A DNA stretch of 64,000 nt from an uncultured Mucilaginibacter sp. (GTDB taxonomy: Bacteria; Bacteroidota; Bacteroidia; Sphingobacteriales; Sphingobacteriaceae). The translations under genes were made by a program, and so were the position numbers. How positions within the stretch are numbered: the stretch's first letter is position 1; each line of letters opens with the position of its first letter. Below, one piece after another: positions 36,513 through 44,298 of the stretch. The notes under the pieces were generated by a model that did not search any database, was not told where the DNA came from, and saw nothing but the letters and a program-made list of their open reading frames with translations. The stretch is from contig NZ_CAITNG010000004.1 of the NCBI RefSeq assembly GCF_903893715.1, forward strand, positions 1-64,000, given 5' to 3'.

Positions 36513-38693
36513 TTACAAAGGTTTCATCTTGGTTTTCGAGATGATGATGAATTTGGTCTCCTGCGGTTTTAAGTTCAGATTAACCGGGATAAAACCGTTT
36601 GCCGCTTTACCGTTTTGCATAGTCAGTTCGTTGGTTGTCGGGTTCCATTCGTTGATGATGCCATCGCCTTTTAGGGTGGCCTGGGTATTGGTTTCGTCTT
36701 TTACACTTTCGTTGAAGAAGAAGTAGATATCGGCGTCTTTGGTAACGCGGTGGATGTATTTTACCATCGGATTGGCGGTGGCCAATTTAACATCGGATGC
36801 CGACATTTTACTGATGGCCGAAGACGTTACATCGCCGGAAGGTTCAACTGTTGCCCATGAAAAATCGGCGGTTGTTGCGGGTTTGCCGTTCAATACGGTT
36901 TTATCGGAAATGAGCGCAGGTGTACCGCCAATAAATACCACATGACCACCCTGCGCGGCGAAAGCTTTCAACTTGTCCAATACAGGCTGGGCTATTACGC
37001 TGATGGCCGGAAGTACCACAGTAGTATAAGCTGTACCGCCTGCGGTAACAAAGGCTCCTTTTGTAAGTTTCAAATCGGTACTTAGTGCCTGGTCGCTTAC
37101 AAAATCAAAATCGTGCTGACTATCTAATAATTGTTCGCCAACGTGGATGAGGCTTTTGTTAGCATTCATATCGCCCAAAAACAGGCTGGTGGTAGGCATA
37201 TAAAAAGCCACTTGCGTTGCGGGCCTGCCTTGGGTCAGTAAGTAACATACCTGGTTGGTGTATTTTACCAATGTGGGGAAGCCGTCTTCGGCCATGTAAC
37301 CGCGTAAGCGAAGTTGCCCGCTGTTGGCGGATGAGGGTACAAACATCAATTCGAAAATGTTGATGCCGCGTACCATTTCCTGGTTCAGTACCCATTTGGC
37401 CTGCTCGTCGTTTGGCGCGGGGCGGTATGCCGCGAAGGTTTCGCTAAAGGCGCGAGGCTTGTTGTACACATGCGATACCGATGAAGCGAATTTCGGGAAG
37501 TTGGATACCGTGTCTGACCATATCTGGTGCCATATCGCATCCACTCCGGGTATCTGCAAGTCCTTCATATCCTTGAAAAAGTCGCCGCCCGAACGTACGA
37601 ACTGCCCCATGTTATCGTCCTTGTCGAGGTGGACAATGTACTCGATGCCGTTTGCTTTGCACCAATCGCCTTCCTGTTTAAAGTAATTCTCGCCAAACAG
37701 GTCCGACCAAACGTCATAATAATCGGCTTTAGCTTTGGCCTGCTCGGGCGTTGGGTTTGGGATGGAGAAGGTGGCTAAATAGGGTGTGATGTCGTAACCT
37801 TTTTTTGCTTTGAATATTTCGGGCAAATTGGTTGTCCAGGGTGTGTAGCTGAAAGCCGGTTCATCGCCACGGAAACCGAGAACGGTTTTGCCAAACTCAT
37901 CGCCGATGTATTTTTTGTATTGTTCTTCGGTCCAGTCTAAAAATTGTTTGGTGGCGGCCGGGTTGAGGTAGTCCATTAACGAGGCACTGCCGTCCTTACC
38001 TTTGGTGGGGTTGTTTGCCGAGCGTGTTGGCGAGGTGCGGAACTGGTGCTGCGCGATATAGATATCCCAATTGCCCGGGGGACTTACAAAATGCAGTTTG
38101 CCGCTGCTGATGTCGATATTTTGCTCAGTTTTATCGGCGGGGTTAACCGCTATGGCACTTAAAACGTCGGGTGTAAGGGTTTGGTCGGTAACCTGGCCTG
38201 CGGTAGTATGTATGGGCCTGCCTCCGGTTAAGGCCTTCATTTTGAGGTCGGGGCGCTCTTCGCTGAATTTGCCGCCGGCAAAACCGCTGGGGTATTTGCC
38301 TTCGTCGATGATCCAGATGTGCATACCGCGCTTTTTGGCTTCTTCCACGGCCGTTTTGATGGACTGGAACCAGGCTTCGGACAGGTATTTGCCTGCCATG
38401 CCGTAGCCCGGCTCGATGGTTACGGCGCGGAAACCAACGGAGTATAGTTTATCCAGGTCGCGGGCAATAACCTCGCGGGTCATGTTGCCATCCCAACCCC
38501 AGGTAACGGTGGTGCTGTATTGCGAGGGCGGGTTTTTTAGGTTGGCCCAAACCTCGTTAAGGGTGGGCATGGTGGTTTTTTGCCATGCCGACTGGGCGGA
38601 AAGCTGTTGAACCCAAAGGGTGCAAAAAGCCAATAGGAGAAATGGTTTAGCTGTTATACGATACCGCGGGGCTATGTTGTATGAACTATACAT
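36513..38693 (-). CDS. Putative alpha-L-rhamnosidase, GH106-like
   Basis: A 726-residue protein with an N-terminal signal peptide (to about residue 34, QQLSAQ). The stretch HIWIIDEGKYPSGFAGG (about 125-142) resembles the DE-x-x-PSG-x-AGG block of GH106 rhamnosidases. FRGDEPAFSYTPW (about 270-283), HLDKDDNMGQ and AFSETFAAYR supply candidate catalytic acids. GH106 enzymes remove rhamnose from rhamnogalacturonan, which agrees with the rest of the operon. It is shorter than many GH106 proteins (often over 900 residues) and may lack the C-terminal sandwich domains, so assignment to GH106 or a related family is tentative. It is the first gene of the operon that continues through GH51, GH28, CE12, deacetylase and PL22. 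Confidence 0.65.
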   Translation of the reverse strand: MYSSYNIAPRYRITAKPFLLLAFCTLWVQQLSAQSAWQKTTMPTLNEVWANLKNPPSQYSTTVTWGWDGNMTREVIARDLDKLYSVGFRAVTIEPGYGMAGKYLSEAWFQSIKTAVEEAKKRGMHIWIIDEGKYPSGFAGGKFSEERPDLKMKALTGGRPIHTTAGQVTDQTLTPDVLSAIAVNPADKTEQNIDISSGKLHFVSPPGNWDIYIAQHQFRTSPTRSANNPTKGKDGSASLMDYLNPAATKQFLDWTEEQYKKYIGDEFGKTVLGFRGDEPAFSYTPWTTNLPEIFKAKKGYDITPYLATFSIPNPTPEQAKAKADYYDVWSDLFGENYFKQEGDWCKANGIEYIVHLDKDDNMGQFVRSGGDFFKDMKDLQIPGVDAIWHQIWSDTVSNFPKFASSVSHVYNKPRAFSETFAAYRPAPNDEQAKWVLNQEMVRGINIFELMFVPSSANSGQLRLRGYMAEDGFPTLVKYTNQVCYLLTQGRPATQVAFYMPTTSLFLGDMNANKSLIHVGEQLLDSQHDFDFVSDQALSTDLKLTKGAFVTAGGTAYTTVVLPAISVIAQPVLDKLKAFAAQGGHVVFIGGTPALISDKTVLNGKPATTADFSWATVEPSGDVTSSAISKMSASDVKLATANPMVKYIHRVTKDADIYFFFNESVKDETNTQATLKGDGIINEWNPTTNELTMQNGKAANGFIPVNLNLKPQETKFIIISKTKMKPL

Positions 38694-39134
38694 TGAAAAG
38701 GATTAAACATCGGTTGAATTGCCGGCTCGCGGGGGAACACACAACCCCCGCGATGGCAATTTTAATCGGGAAAAAGTTGAAACCTATCACAATACCACCT
38801 TTTTTTAAACCCCGAAAAAAGACATTAAAAATTATTACTAAAAAGCTTAAGCTGCTAAATTCCTATTAGTTATATAGACAATATGTCCATAACGAATGTA
38901 CAGGGGTGCAGGTTTATGTTTGTTGGTATCCCGATAGCTATCGGGATGGTTTATAAACAACATGATAAAATTAGGTTAACGGAAAGTTTTACGCATCCTG
39001 TACCGTCCTGATTGGCGGGTGTGTAACTTGAATTTTACGGAGGAGGCACGGGGTTTGTTGTTGGTGATAACATTGGCAACTGTAGTAATTTGTTGCCACT
39101 AAGGCACGAAGACACTAAGTTTGAATTGTGTGAG
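38694..39134. other. Intergenic region upstream of the pectin enzyme operon
   Basis: About 440 bases with no gene. It should hold the promoter of the GH106-like operon, but no CAAAnnTA element was found near the start, so ECF-sigma control is possible. It includes the palindrome at 38928-38947 and, at 39094-39118, a TTGCCACTAAGGCACGAAG-type stretch of a kind common between genes in this group. Confidence 0.45.
38928..38947. repeat. Dispersed perfect palindrome, copy 1
   Basis: The core CCCGATAGCTATCGGG is a perfect 16-base palindrome, extended here to 20 bases. Other copies lie at 43501-43520 and 58929-58948, all outside functional genes. Confidence 0.8.
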
Positions 39135-39791
39135 TTATTTAAATATTCCTCTCGCCTTTAGGTAACCGTTCTTTTCTATTTCAAACAAGTCGTCAACATA
39201 AGCACCCATTACGGCGATGGCCTTGTTATTTTCAATTTTATAGTATGGTTCGGGGTACAACTTTTTGACGCGAATTGCAGGTAAATCTGTTATATCAAAT
39301 ATAAGTGGCTCCTTAAACTGAATGGGGACAGCTTTAACCGGTTTGCTTGATGGGTTACCAAAGCGGTTGGGGTCTCCGGGACTTGCCCATTTTCCATCAC
39401 TGGTTAGATAGACATCACAATAAAGATATTTCTGATGGTACATTTTTCCGTTTATTTCGGATACAAAAATCAAAACATACTTAAACTTTGAAAACGGAGG
39501 TGTCCCTAAATTTTCATGATCGAAAACTATAAATTCAATTGTATCCTTGTTGAAATGATTGAAGACGTTTTGGATTACCTTATATCTGGCATTAAAGCCA
39601 TCGTCCATATTTATTCTCATTTTCCTAATTCCATGTTGCGATGTGGAATCAATTTCAAAAGGTTTGATATAAAATTGTTTTACCTCAATTTTTTCTCCGA
39701 CAAATACGTACAAACTATCCTTTGCCGTTTGCGCCAGAATATTTTGGAATAATAACAGCAAGACGATGGTAGTAAAGAGCCTTAATTTCAT
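39135..39791 (-). CDS. Secreted protein of unknown function
   Basis: I place the start at 39791 (MKLRLFTTIVLLLLFQNILAQ), which gives a clear signal peptide cut near residue 21 and a 218-residue product. The open frame runs back to 40034, but that part overlaps the oppositely oriented gene at 39895 and has no signal. The mature protein is about 197 residues, mixed alpha/beta, with no motif I recognise (YVFVGEKIEVKQF near the start, ending EIEKNGYLKARGIFK). It faces a small secreted protein on the other strand, and the two probably share a control region. Confidence 0.75.
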   Translation of the reverse strand: MKLRLFTTIVLLLLFQNILAQTAKDSLYVFVGEKIEVKQFYIKPFEIDSTSQHGIRKMRINMDDGFNARYKVIQNVFNHFNKDTIEFIVFDHENLGTPPFSKFKYVLIFVSEINGKMYHQKYLYCDVYLTSDGKWASPGDPNRFGNPSSKPVKAVPIQFKEPLIFDITDLPAIRVKKLYPEPYYKIENNKAIAVMGAYVDDLFEIEKNGYLKARGIFK

Positions 39792-39805
39792 GGTGATGAA
39801 GTGGT

Positions 39806-39857
39806 CAAAGATAGATTCAAATATATGGTTATACTTGCTAATTGGGATATAAATTTG
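39806..39857. promoter_or_regulatory. Divergent promoter region
   Basis: On the minus strand, -7-like elements TATCTTTG (39806-39813) and TATATTTG (39818-39825) point to the gene at 39791. On the plus strand, TAAATTTG (39850-39857) points to the gene at 39895. Transcription from the latter would begin near 39862, so the ATG there would be at the very 5' end, favouring the TTG start at 39895. Confidence 0.45.
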
Positions 39858-39894
39858 TATATTGCATAGTATAATCACATATCGAAAACATGCC

Positions 39895-40257
39895 TTGAAA
39901 ACTGTTTTCACTTTATTATTTATCGCGTTTAGTTTAGCGGCCATAGCGCAGGATGCACCGGAAACGCCGCAGGAAAAAAAGGCCGCAGAATTGATAGCGG
40001 CTTTGCCCGAGGTTATCAGTTTTAACAAACACATGAAGGAAATTCATGAACGGCCATTGGTTATAGCTATTGATACAGACCCGACACCGGCAGACCCTTA
40101 CTATACTGTAGCAGTTGAAGAAGATTTGGGCGACCATGCTTTTACATACTGGCGTTTTTGTGTGGGCGAAAAAACGCAGACTATCTTTTATTTTGATATC
40201 ATCGCTAATAAAAAGATACCATTGGATGTTTGGCGGAAGAATGGGAGGAGGCCGTGA
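39895..40257 (+). CDS. Small secreted protein of unknown function
   Basis: Read from TTG at 39895 this encodes about 120 residues: a signal peptide (KTVFTLLFIAFSLAAIAQ) and a mature part of about 100 residues (PETPQEKKAAELIAALPEV, then DDPYY-like and TQTIFYFDIIANKKIPLDVW). An in-frame ATG at 39862 would add 11 polar residues and coincides with the predicted transcription start, so TTG is preferred. No family recognised. A role in the cell envelope is all that can be said. Confidence 0.65.
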   Translation: MKTVFTLLFIAFSLAAIAQDAPETPQEKKAAELIAALPEVISFNKHMKEIHERPLVIAIDTDPTPADPYYTVAVEEDLGDHAFTYWRFCVGEKTQTIFYFDIIANKKIPLDVWRKNGRRP

Positions 40258-40669
40258 TGCATGAGTCAAGAGTCGTGAGTCTATAGTCATGAGTCAAGAG
40301 AGGGATTGACAAAGAATAATATTCTTTCATTCCAGCCGGTATAGCCAATGATTGAATTAAAATTAAAAATACCCATAATTACCCAAAGTGCGCGATAGAT
40401 AGTTCGGGACATTGCGAGTGGGGTGCCGAAATAAATTCGGCATGACCGGTAGGTTAGCATACCCATAAATACCCATGTGGTTTTTGAGCAGGAAGCTTGA
40501 AGCACGAAGCGAAAAATGAATAGTTGAGGATACCCATAACCCGCCATTCAAATTCGAAATTGAACATCCGAAATCCGAAATCAAAGCCGTATATTTGCAC
40601 CTCGAAAAAATCACGATTGTATGTGATTTTGTATTAACAAATTTTAAAACGTTTAAATCATAGTTGTAG
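40258..40669. other. Intergenic region before thrS with short-word repeats
   Basis: About 410 bases without a gene. It opens with a seven-base-type array (GAGTCAAGAGTCGTGAGTC and so on, 40260-40304). TACCCATAA-type words recur at about 40371, 40461 and 40528. The thrS promoter and leader are at the right end, where AAAATCAC (40607-40614) pairs with GTGATTTT (40623-40630) as a small leader hairpin. Confidence 0.5.
40590..40597 (+). promoter_or_regulatory. Probable -7 element of the thrS-infC-rpmI-rplT operon
   Basis: TATATTTG fits TAnnTTTG. Transcription would start near 40602, giving a leader of about 65 bases that includes the hairpin at 40607-40630. The -33 element is not clear; a TTG at 40560 is somewhat too far away. 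Confidence 0.5.
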
Positions 40670-42595
40670 ATGATTCATATTACACTTCCTGATGGTTCCG
40701 TTCGTGAGTACGACAAGGGAATCACCGCAATGCAAATCGCATTATCCATTTCAGAAGGTTTGGCACGCAATGTTTTGGCCGCCGAAGTTAACGGCCAGGT
40801 TTGGGATGCCAGCCGCCCTATTGAGGAAGATAGCAGCGTTAAACTGCTTACCTGGAACGATACACAAGGCAAAGCTACTTACTGGCACTCGTCGGCTCAC
40901 TTAATGGCCGAGGCTTTGGAAGCGCTGTATCCGGGTACTAAGTTTGGCATCGGTCCGGCTATTGAGACCGGTTTTTATTATGATGTTGATTTTGGCGAGA
41001 GGGAGTTTTCGAGTGATGAGTTTAAGAAGATTGAGGATAAAATTATTGAGCTGGCCAAAACCAAGGAGGAATATATCCGTAAACCTATCAGCAAAGCCGA
41101 CGCGATAGCGTACTTCACCGAAAAGGGTGATGAATATAAGCTTGATCTGTTGAAGGACCTGCCCGATGGCGCCATTACTTTTTATACCCAAGGCAACTTT
41201 ACCGATTTATGCCGCGGGCCGCATATCCCCAATACGGGCTTTATTAAGGCTGTAAAGCTGATGAGCGTTGCCGGTGCTTACTGGCGCGGTGATGAGAGCA
41301 GGAAACAGTTGACCCGTATTTACGCGGTTACGTTCCCGAAAGCAAGCGAGCTGACCGAATACCTGACCTTGCTGGAAGAAGCCAAAAAACGCGACCACCG
41401 TAAATTAGGCAAGGAGTTGGAATTGTTCGCTTTTAGCGAAAAGGTGGGCATGGGTTTACCGCTATGGTTGCCCAAAGGCACCGCTTTGCGCGAACGTTTG
41501 GTGAACTTTTTGCAGAAAGCACAAGTGAAGGCCGGTTATGAGCAGGTAATTACCCCGCACATTGGCCATAAAAACCTGTACGTAACATCGGGACACTATG
41601 AAAAATACGGTGCGGATTCGTTCCAACCGATAAAAACCCCGCAAGAGGGCGAAGAGTTCTTTTTAAAACCGATGAACTGTCCGCACCATTGCGAAATATA
41701 CAAAACCAAACCACGTAGTTATAAGGACCTGCCGGTGCGTTATGCCGAGTTTGGTACCGTGTACCGCTACGAACAAAGCGGCGAGCTGCACGGCCTGACA
41801 CGTGTACGTGGCTTTACACAGGACGACGCGCACTTGTTTTGTCGCCCGGACCAGGTAAAGGAAGAATTTAAAAAGGTGATTGACCTGGTGCTGTATGTTT
41901 TCGGCGCATTGGGTTTTGAGGATTATACCGCGCAAATATCCCTGCGCGATCCGAACAATAAAGCCAAGTATATCGGCACTGATGAGAATTGGGCACTGGC
42001 AGAATCGGCTATTATTGAAGCAGCGGAAGAAAAGGGCTTAAAAACCGTGATCGAGTTTGGTGAGGCCGCGTTTTACGGACCGAAGCTGGACTTTATGGTG
42101 AAGGATGCACTGGGCCGTAAATGGCAGTTAGGCACCATTCAGGTTGATTATAACCTGCCCGAACGCTTTGAACTGGAGTATACCGGTGCCGATAACCAAA
42201 AGCACCGCCCGGTAATGATACACCGCGCGCCCTTTGGCTCGCTGGAAAGGTTTGTGGCCGTGCTGATTGAGCATTGCGCAGGTAATTTCCCGTTGTGGTT
42301 ATCGCCGGAGCAATTTACCATTTTGCCTATCTCGGAGAAATATGAAGATTATGCAAAAAAACTTTCAGAATCGTTAAAAGATTCCGATATTTGCGGGCTT
42401 ATTGATTTTAGGGACGAGAAAATAGGGAGAAAGATCCGGGACGCTGAAGTCAAAAAAATACCATACATGCTTATTGTTGGTGAAAAAGAAGCAGCTGAAG
42501 GCATGGTTTCGGTAAGAAAACATGGCGAAGGCGACTTAGGAAGCATGACGATTGAAGAATTTAAACAAAAAATAATAAAAGAAATAACCGTATAA
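40670..42595 (+). CDS. thrS: Threonyl-tRNA synthetase
   Basis: A 641-residue class II synthetase that charges tRNA-Thr in the cytoplasm. It has the N-terminal TGS domain (1-62), the editing domain with [11 protein letters not shown] (H-x3-H, about 77-87) and [11 protein letters not shown], and the catalytic core with the zinc-binding Cys in [11 protein letters not shown], motif 2 [17 protein letters not shown], and motif 3 [11 protein letters not shown]. The C-terminal anticodon-binding domain follows ([13 protein letters not shown]). Length is normal. It heads the translation cluster thrS-infC-rpmI-rplT, and infC begins one base after its stop. Confidence 0.98.
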   Translation: MIHITLPDGSVREYDKGITAMQIALSISEGLARNVLAAEVNGQVWDASRPIEEDSSVKLLTWNDTQGKATYWHSSAHLMAEALEALYPGTKFGIGPAIETGFYYDVDFGEREFSSDEFKKIEDKIIELAKTKEEYIRKPISKADAIAYFTEKGDEYKLDLLKDLPDGAITFYTQGNFTDLCRGPHIPNTGFIKAVKLMSVAGAYWRGDESRKQLTRIYAVTFPKASELTEYLTLLEEAKKRDHRKLGKELELFAFSEKVGMGLPLWLPKGTALRERLVNFLQKAQVKAGYEQVITPHIGHKNLYVTSGHYEKYGADSFQPIKTPQEGEEFFLKPMNCPHHCEIYKTKPRSYKDLPVRYAEFGTVYRYEQSGELHGLTRVRGFTQDDAHLFCRPDQVKEEFKKVIDLVLYVFGALGFEDYTAQISLRDPNNKAKYIGTDENWALAESAIIEAAEEKGLKTVIEFGEAAFYGPKLDFMVKDALGRKWQLGTIQVDYNLPERFELEYTGADNQKHRPVMIHRAPFGSLERFVAVLIEHCAGNFPLWLSPEQFTILPISEKYEDYAKKLSESLKDSDICGLIDFRDEKIGRKIRDAEVKKIPYMLIVGEKEAAEGMVSVRKHGEGDLGSMTIEEFKQKIIKEITV

Positions 42596-42596
42596 C

Positions 42597-43166
42597 TTGG
42601 CTTTAAATAAACCTAATTTTAACAGAGGACCGAGGCTCCCTTTCAAAAAGAAAGAAGCCGAACACAACATCAATCAATTTATACGCGCCCAAGAGGTACG
42701 CCTTGTGGGTGATAATGTAGAAGTTGGCGTGTATCCGTTAAAGGAAGCTTTAGCGATAGCTGATGAGTTGGAATTAGACCTGGTTGAAATATCCCCGAAC
42801 GCGGTTCCTCCTGTTTGTAAGGTGGTGGATTATAACAAATTCATCTACGAGCAAAAGAAGAAGCTGAAAGAGATAAAAAGCAACGCCAAGCAAACGGTTA
42901 TAAAAGAAATACGCTTTGGACCGAACACCGATGACCATGACTTTGAATTTAAGTTGAAGCATGCCATTAAGTTTTTGGAAGCAGGCGAAAAGGTGAGGGC
43001 TTACGTGCATTTTAAAGGCCGTGCTATTGTGTACAAAGAGCAGGGCGAGATATTGCTGCTGCGTTTTGCACAGGCACTGGAAGATGTAGGCAAGGTGGAG
43101 CAGTTACCAAAGTTGGAAGGTAAACGGATGTTTTTAACCGTTACGCCTAAAGGAAGCAAAAAATAA
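42597..43166 (+). CDS. infC: Translation initiation factor IF-3
   Basis: A 189-residue protein with the IF3 N-terminal domain (about 22-92, [16 protein letters not shown]) and the IF3 C-terminal domain (about 98-185, [34 protein letters not shown]). It binds the 30S subunit and checks the start codon. The start codon appears to be TTG at 42597, one base after the thrS stop; no in-frame ATG lies at the N terminus. Rare start codons are a known feature of infC in other bacteria, where they let IF-3 limit its own synthesis. Confidence 0.97.
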   Translation: MALNKPNFNRGPRLPFKKKEAEHNINQFIRAQEVRLVGDNVEVGVYPLKEALAIADELELDLVEISPNAVPPVCKVVDYNKFIYEQKKKLKEIKSNAKQTVIKEIRFGPNTDDHDFEFKLKHAIKFLEAGEKVRAYVHFKGRAIVYKEQGEILLLRFAQALEDVGKVEQLPKLEGKRMFLTVTPKGSKK

Positions 43167-43450
43167 TGTGCAAATAAGTAGATGTGCGGATGTGCAAATA
43201 CTTTAAATGTGCAAATGAGTAGATGTGCAGATGAGCAAATACTTTAAATGTGCAAATAAGTAAATGTGCAGATGTGCAAATACTTTAAATGTGCAAATGA
43301 CTAAATGTGCAGATGTGCAAATACTTTAAATGTGCAAATGAGTAGATGTGCAGATGTGCAAATACTTTAAATGTGCAAATGAGTAAATGTGCAGATGTGC
43401 AAATACTTATTAAATGTGCGTATTTGCTAGTGTGTAAATGTGCAAATGCT
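43166..43450 (+). repeat. 41-bp tandem repeat (about six units) between infC and rpmI
   Basis: Six consecutive units of 41 bases begin at the infC stop codon, each ending in AAATACTTTAA. Each unit is itself built from octamers close to ATGTGCAA/ATGTGCAG/ATGAGTAG. The units differ at only a few positions, and a decayed end continues to about 43450. There are no spacers, so it is a minisatellite and not a CRISPR array. Confidence 0.93.
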
Positions 43451-43488
43451 AAAAAGAGTTTTCTAATTATATAATAATAAATCAATTT

Positions 43489-43535
43489 GCAGATTTGCAC
43501 ATCCCGATAGCTATCGGGAGCACATTTGCACATTA
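43489..43535. repeat. Palindrome copy 2 flanked by inverted repeat-unit ends
   Basis: The 16-base palindrome CCCGATAGCTATCGGG (43503-43518) is bracketed by GATTTGCACAT on the left and CACATTTGCACAT on the right. These are inverted relative to the ATGTGCAAAT words of the array just upstream, so the transcript could form a long stem-loop just before rpmI. Confidence 0.65.
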
Positions 43536-43551
43536 AAACAAAAACAGAGTT

Positions 43552-43752
43552 ATGCCAAAAATGAAAACCAATTCCAGCGCTAAAAAACGCTTTAGCATTA
43601 CTGGAACCGGTAAAATTACCAGGAAAAACGCATACAAAAGCCACATCTTGACCAAGATGTCGACCAAACGTAAGCGTAACCTAACCCACACCAGCTTAGT
43701 AAGCGATGCGGATTTAGGTAACGTAAAACGTATGCTTTGTATCGGCAAGTAA
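43552..43752 (+). CDS. rpmI: 50S ribosomal protein L35
   Basis: A 66-residue, very basic protein with the L35 pattern [20 protein letters not shown], a central [13 protein letters not shown] and a closing [13 protein letters not shown]. It is a structural protein of the large ribosomal subunit. It lies between infC, separated by the 41-bp repeat array, and rplT, 71 bases downstream, in the standard order. Confidence 0.97.
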   Translation: MPKMKTNSSAKKRFSITGTGKITRKNAYKSHILTKMSTKRKRNLTHTSLVSDADLGNVKRMLCIGK

Positions 43753-43823
43753 TTAATTAAATTTTTAACCAGGTATTAGAGTATTAAAGTCCGCAAGGCA
43801 CTCACTACCAAAATCGCAAGAAA

Positions 43824-44168
43824 ATGCCACGTTCAGTTAACGCAGTAGCGTCGAGAAGACGCAGAAAAAAGATCATGAACCTAGCCAAAGGCTATTGGGG
43901 ATCGAGAAGCAAGGTTTACACCGTTGCTAAAAACACAGTTGAAAAAGGTTTACAATACGCTTACCGCGACCGTAAAGCTAAAAAAAGGGAGTTTAGGGCT
44001 TTGTGGATACAACGTATCAACGCAGGTGCCCGCCAGTATGGTATTTCTTACTCACAATTAATGGGTAAATTAACCGCTAAAGAAGTTGGTTTGAACCGTA
44101 AGGTATTAGCCGATTTGGCCATGAATCACCCAACAGCTTTTAAAGCCATTGTTGATTCGGTAAAGTAA
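43824..44168 (+). CDS. rplT: 50S ribosomal protein L20
   Basis: A 114-residue protein of normal length with the L20 signature ([20 protein letters not shown]) at residues 12-30 and [20 protein letters not shown] at about 52-71. It helps assemble the 50S subunit and in several bacteria also represses its own operon by binding the leader RNA. It ends the thrS-infC-rpmI-rplT operon and is followed by a strong terminator. Confidence 0.98.
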   Translation: MPRSVNAVASRRRRKKIMNLAKGYWGSRSKVYTVAKNTVEKGLQYAYRDRKAKKREFRALWIQRINAGARQYGISYSQLMGKLTAKEVGLNRKVLADLAMNHPTAFKAIVDSVK

Positions 44169-44188
44169 GCGTTAGCTTATAAAATCAG

Positions 44189-44221
44189 AAGCCTCCCGAC
44201 TTATCGTCGGGAGGCTTTTTT
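44189..44221 (+). terminator. Rho-independent terminator of the rplT operon
   Basis: GCCTCCCGAC (44191-44200) pairs perfectly with GTCGGGAGGC (44206-44215) around a five-base loop and is followed by at least seven T. Confidence 0.93.
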
Positions 44222-44248
44222 TGTTGGACCAATACAAGCTAAACAAAA

Positions 44249-44276
44249 AGGGCATCCGTTAGCTAACGGATGCCCT
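44249..44276 (-). terminator. Perfect 28-base palindrome, terminator of the gene at 44299
   Basis: The stretch is a perfect palindrome centred on TTAGCTAA with GGGCATCCG arms. On the minus strand it is followed by five T and then GTTT, so it ends transcription of the receptor gene whose stop lies 23 bases away. Confidence 0.85.
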
Positions 44277-44298
44277 ACTCTATTGGTTGATTATAAGC

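Noticed and set aside
39792..40034. N-terminal extension of the gene at 39135 (start at 40034)
   Set aside because: The extension overlaps the oppositely oriented secreted-protein gene, has no signal peptide and contains implausible residues. The Met at 39791 starts a clean signal peptide.
43166..43450. CRISPR array
   Set aside because: Units are contiguous and nearly identical, with no unique spacers and no cas genes nearby. It is a tandem repeat.
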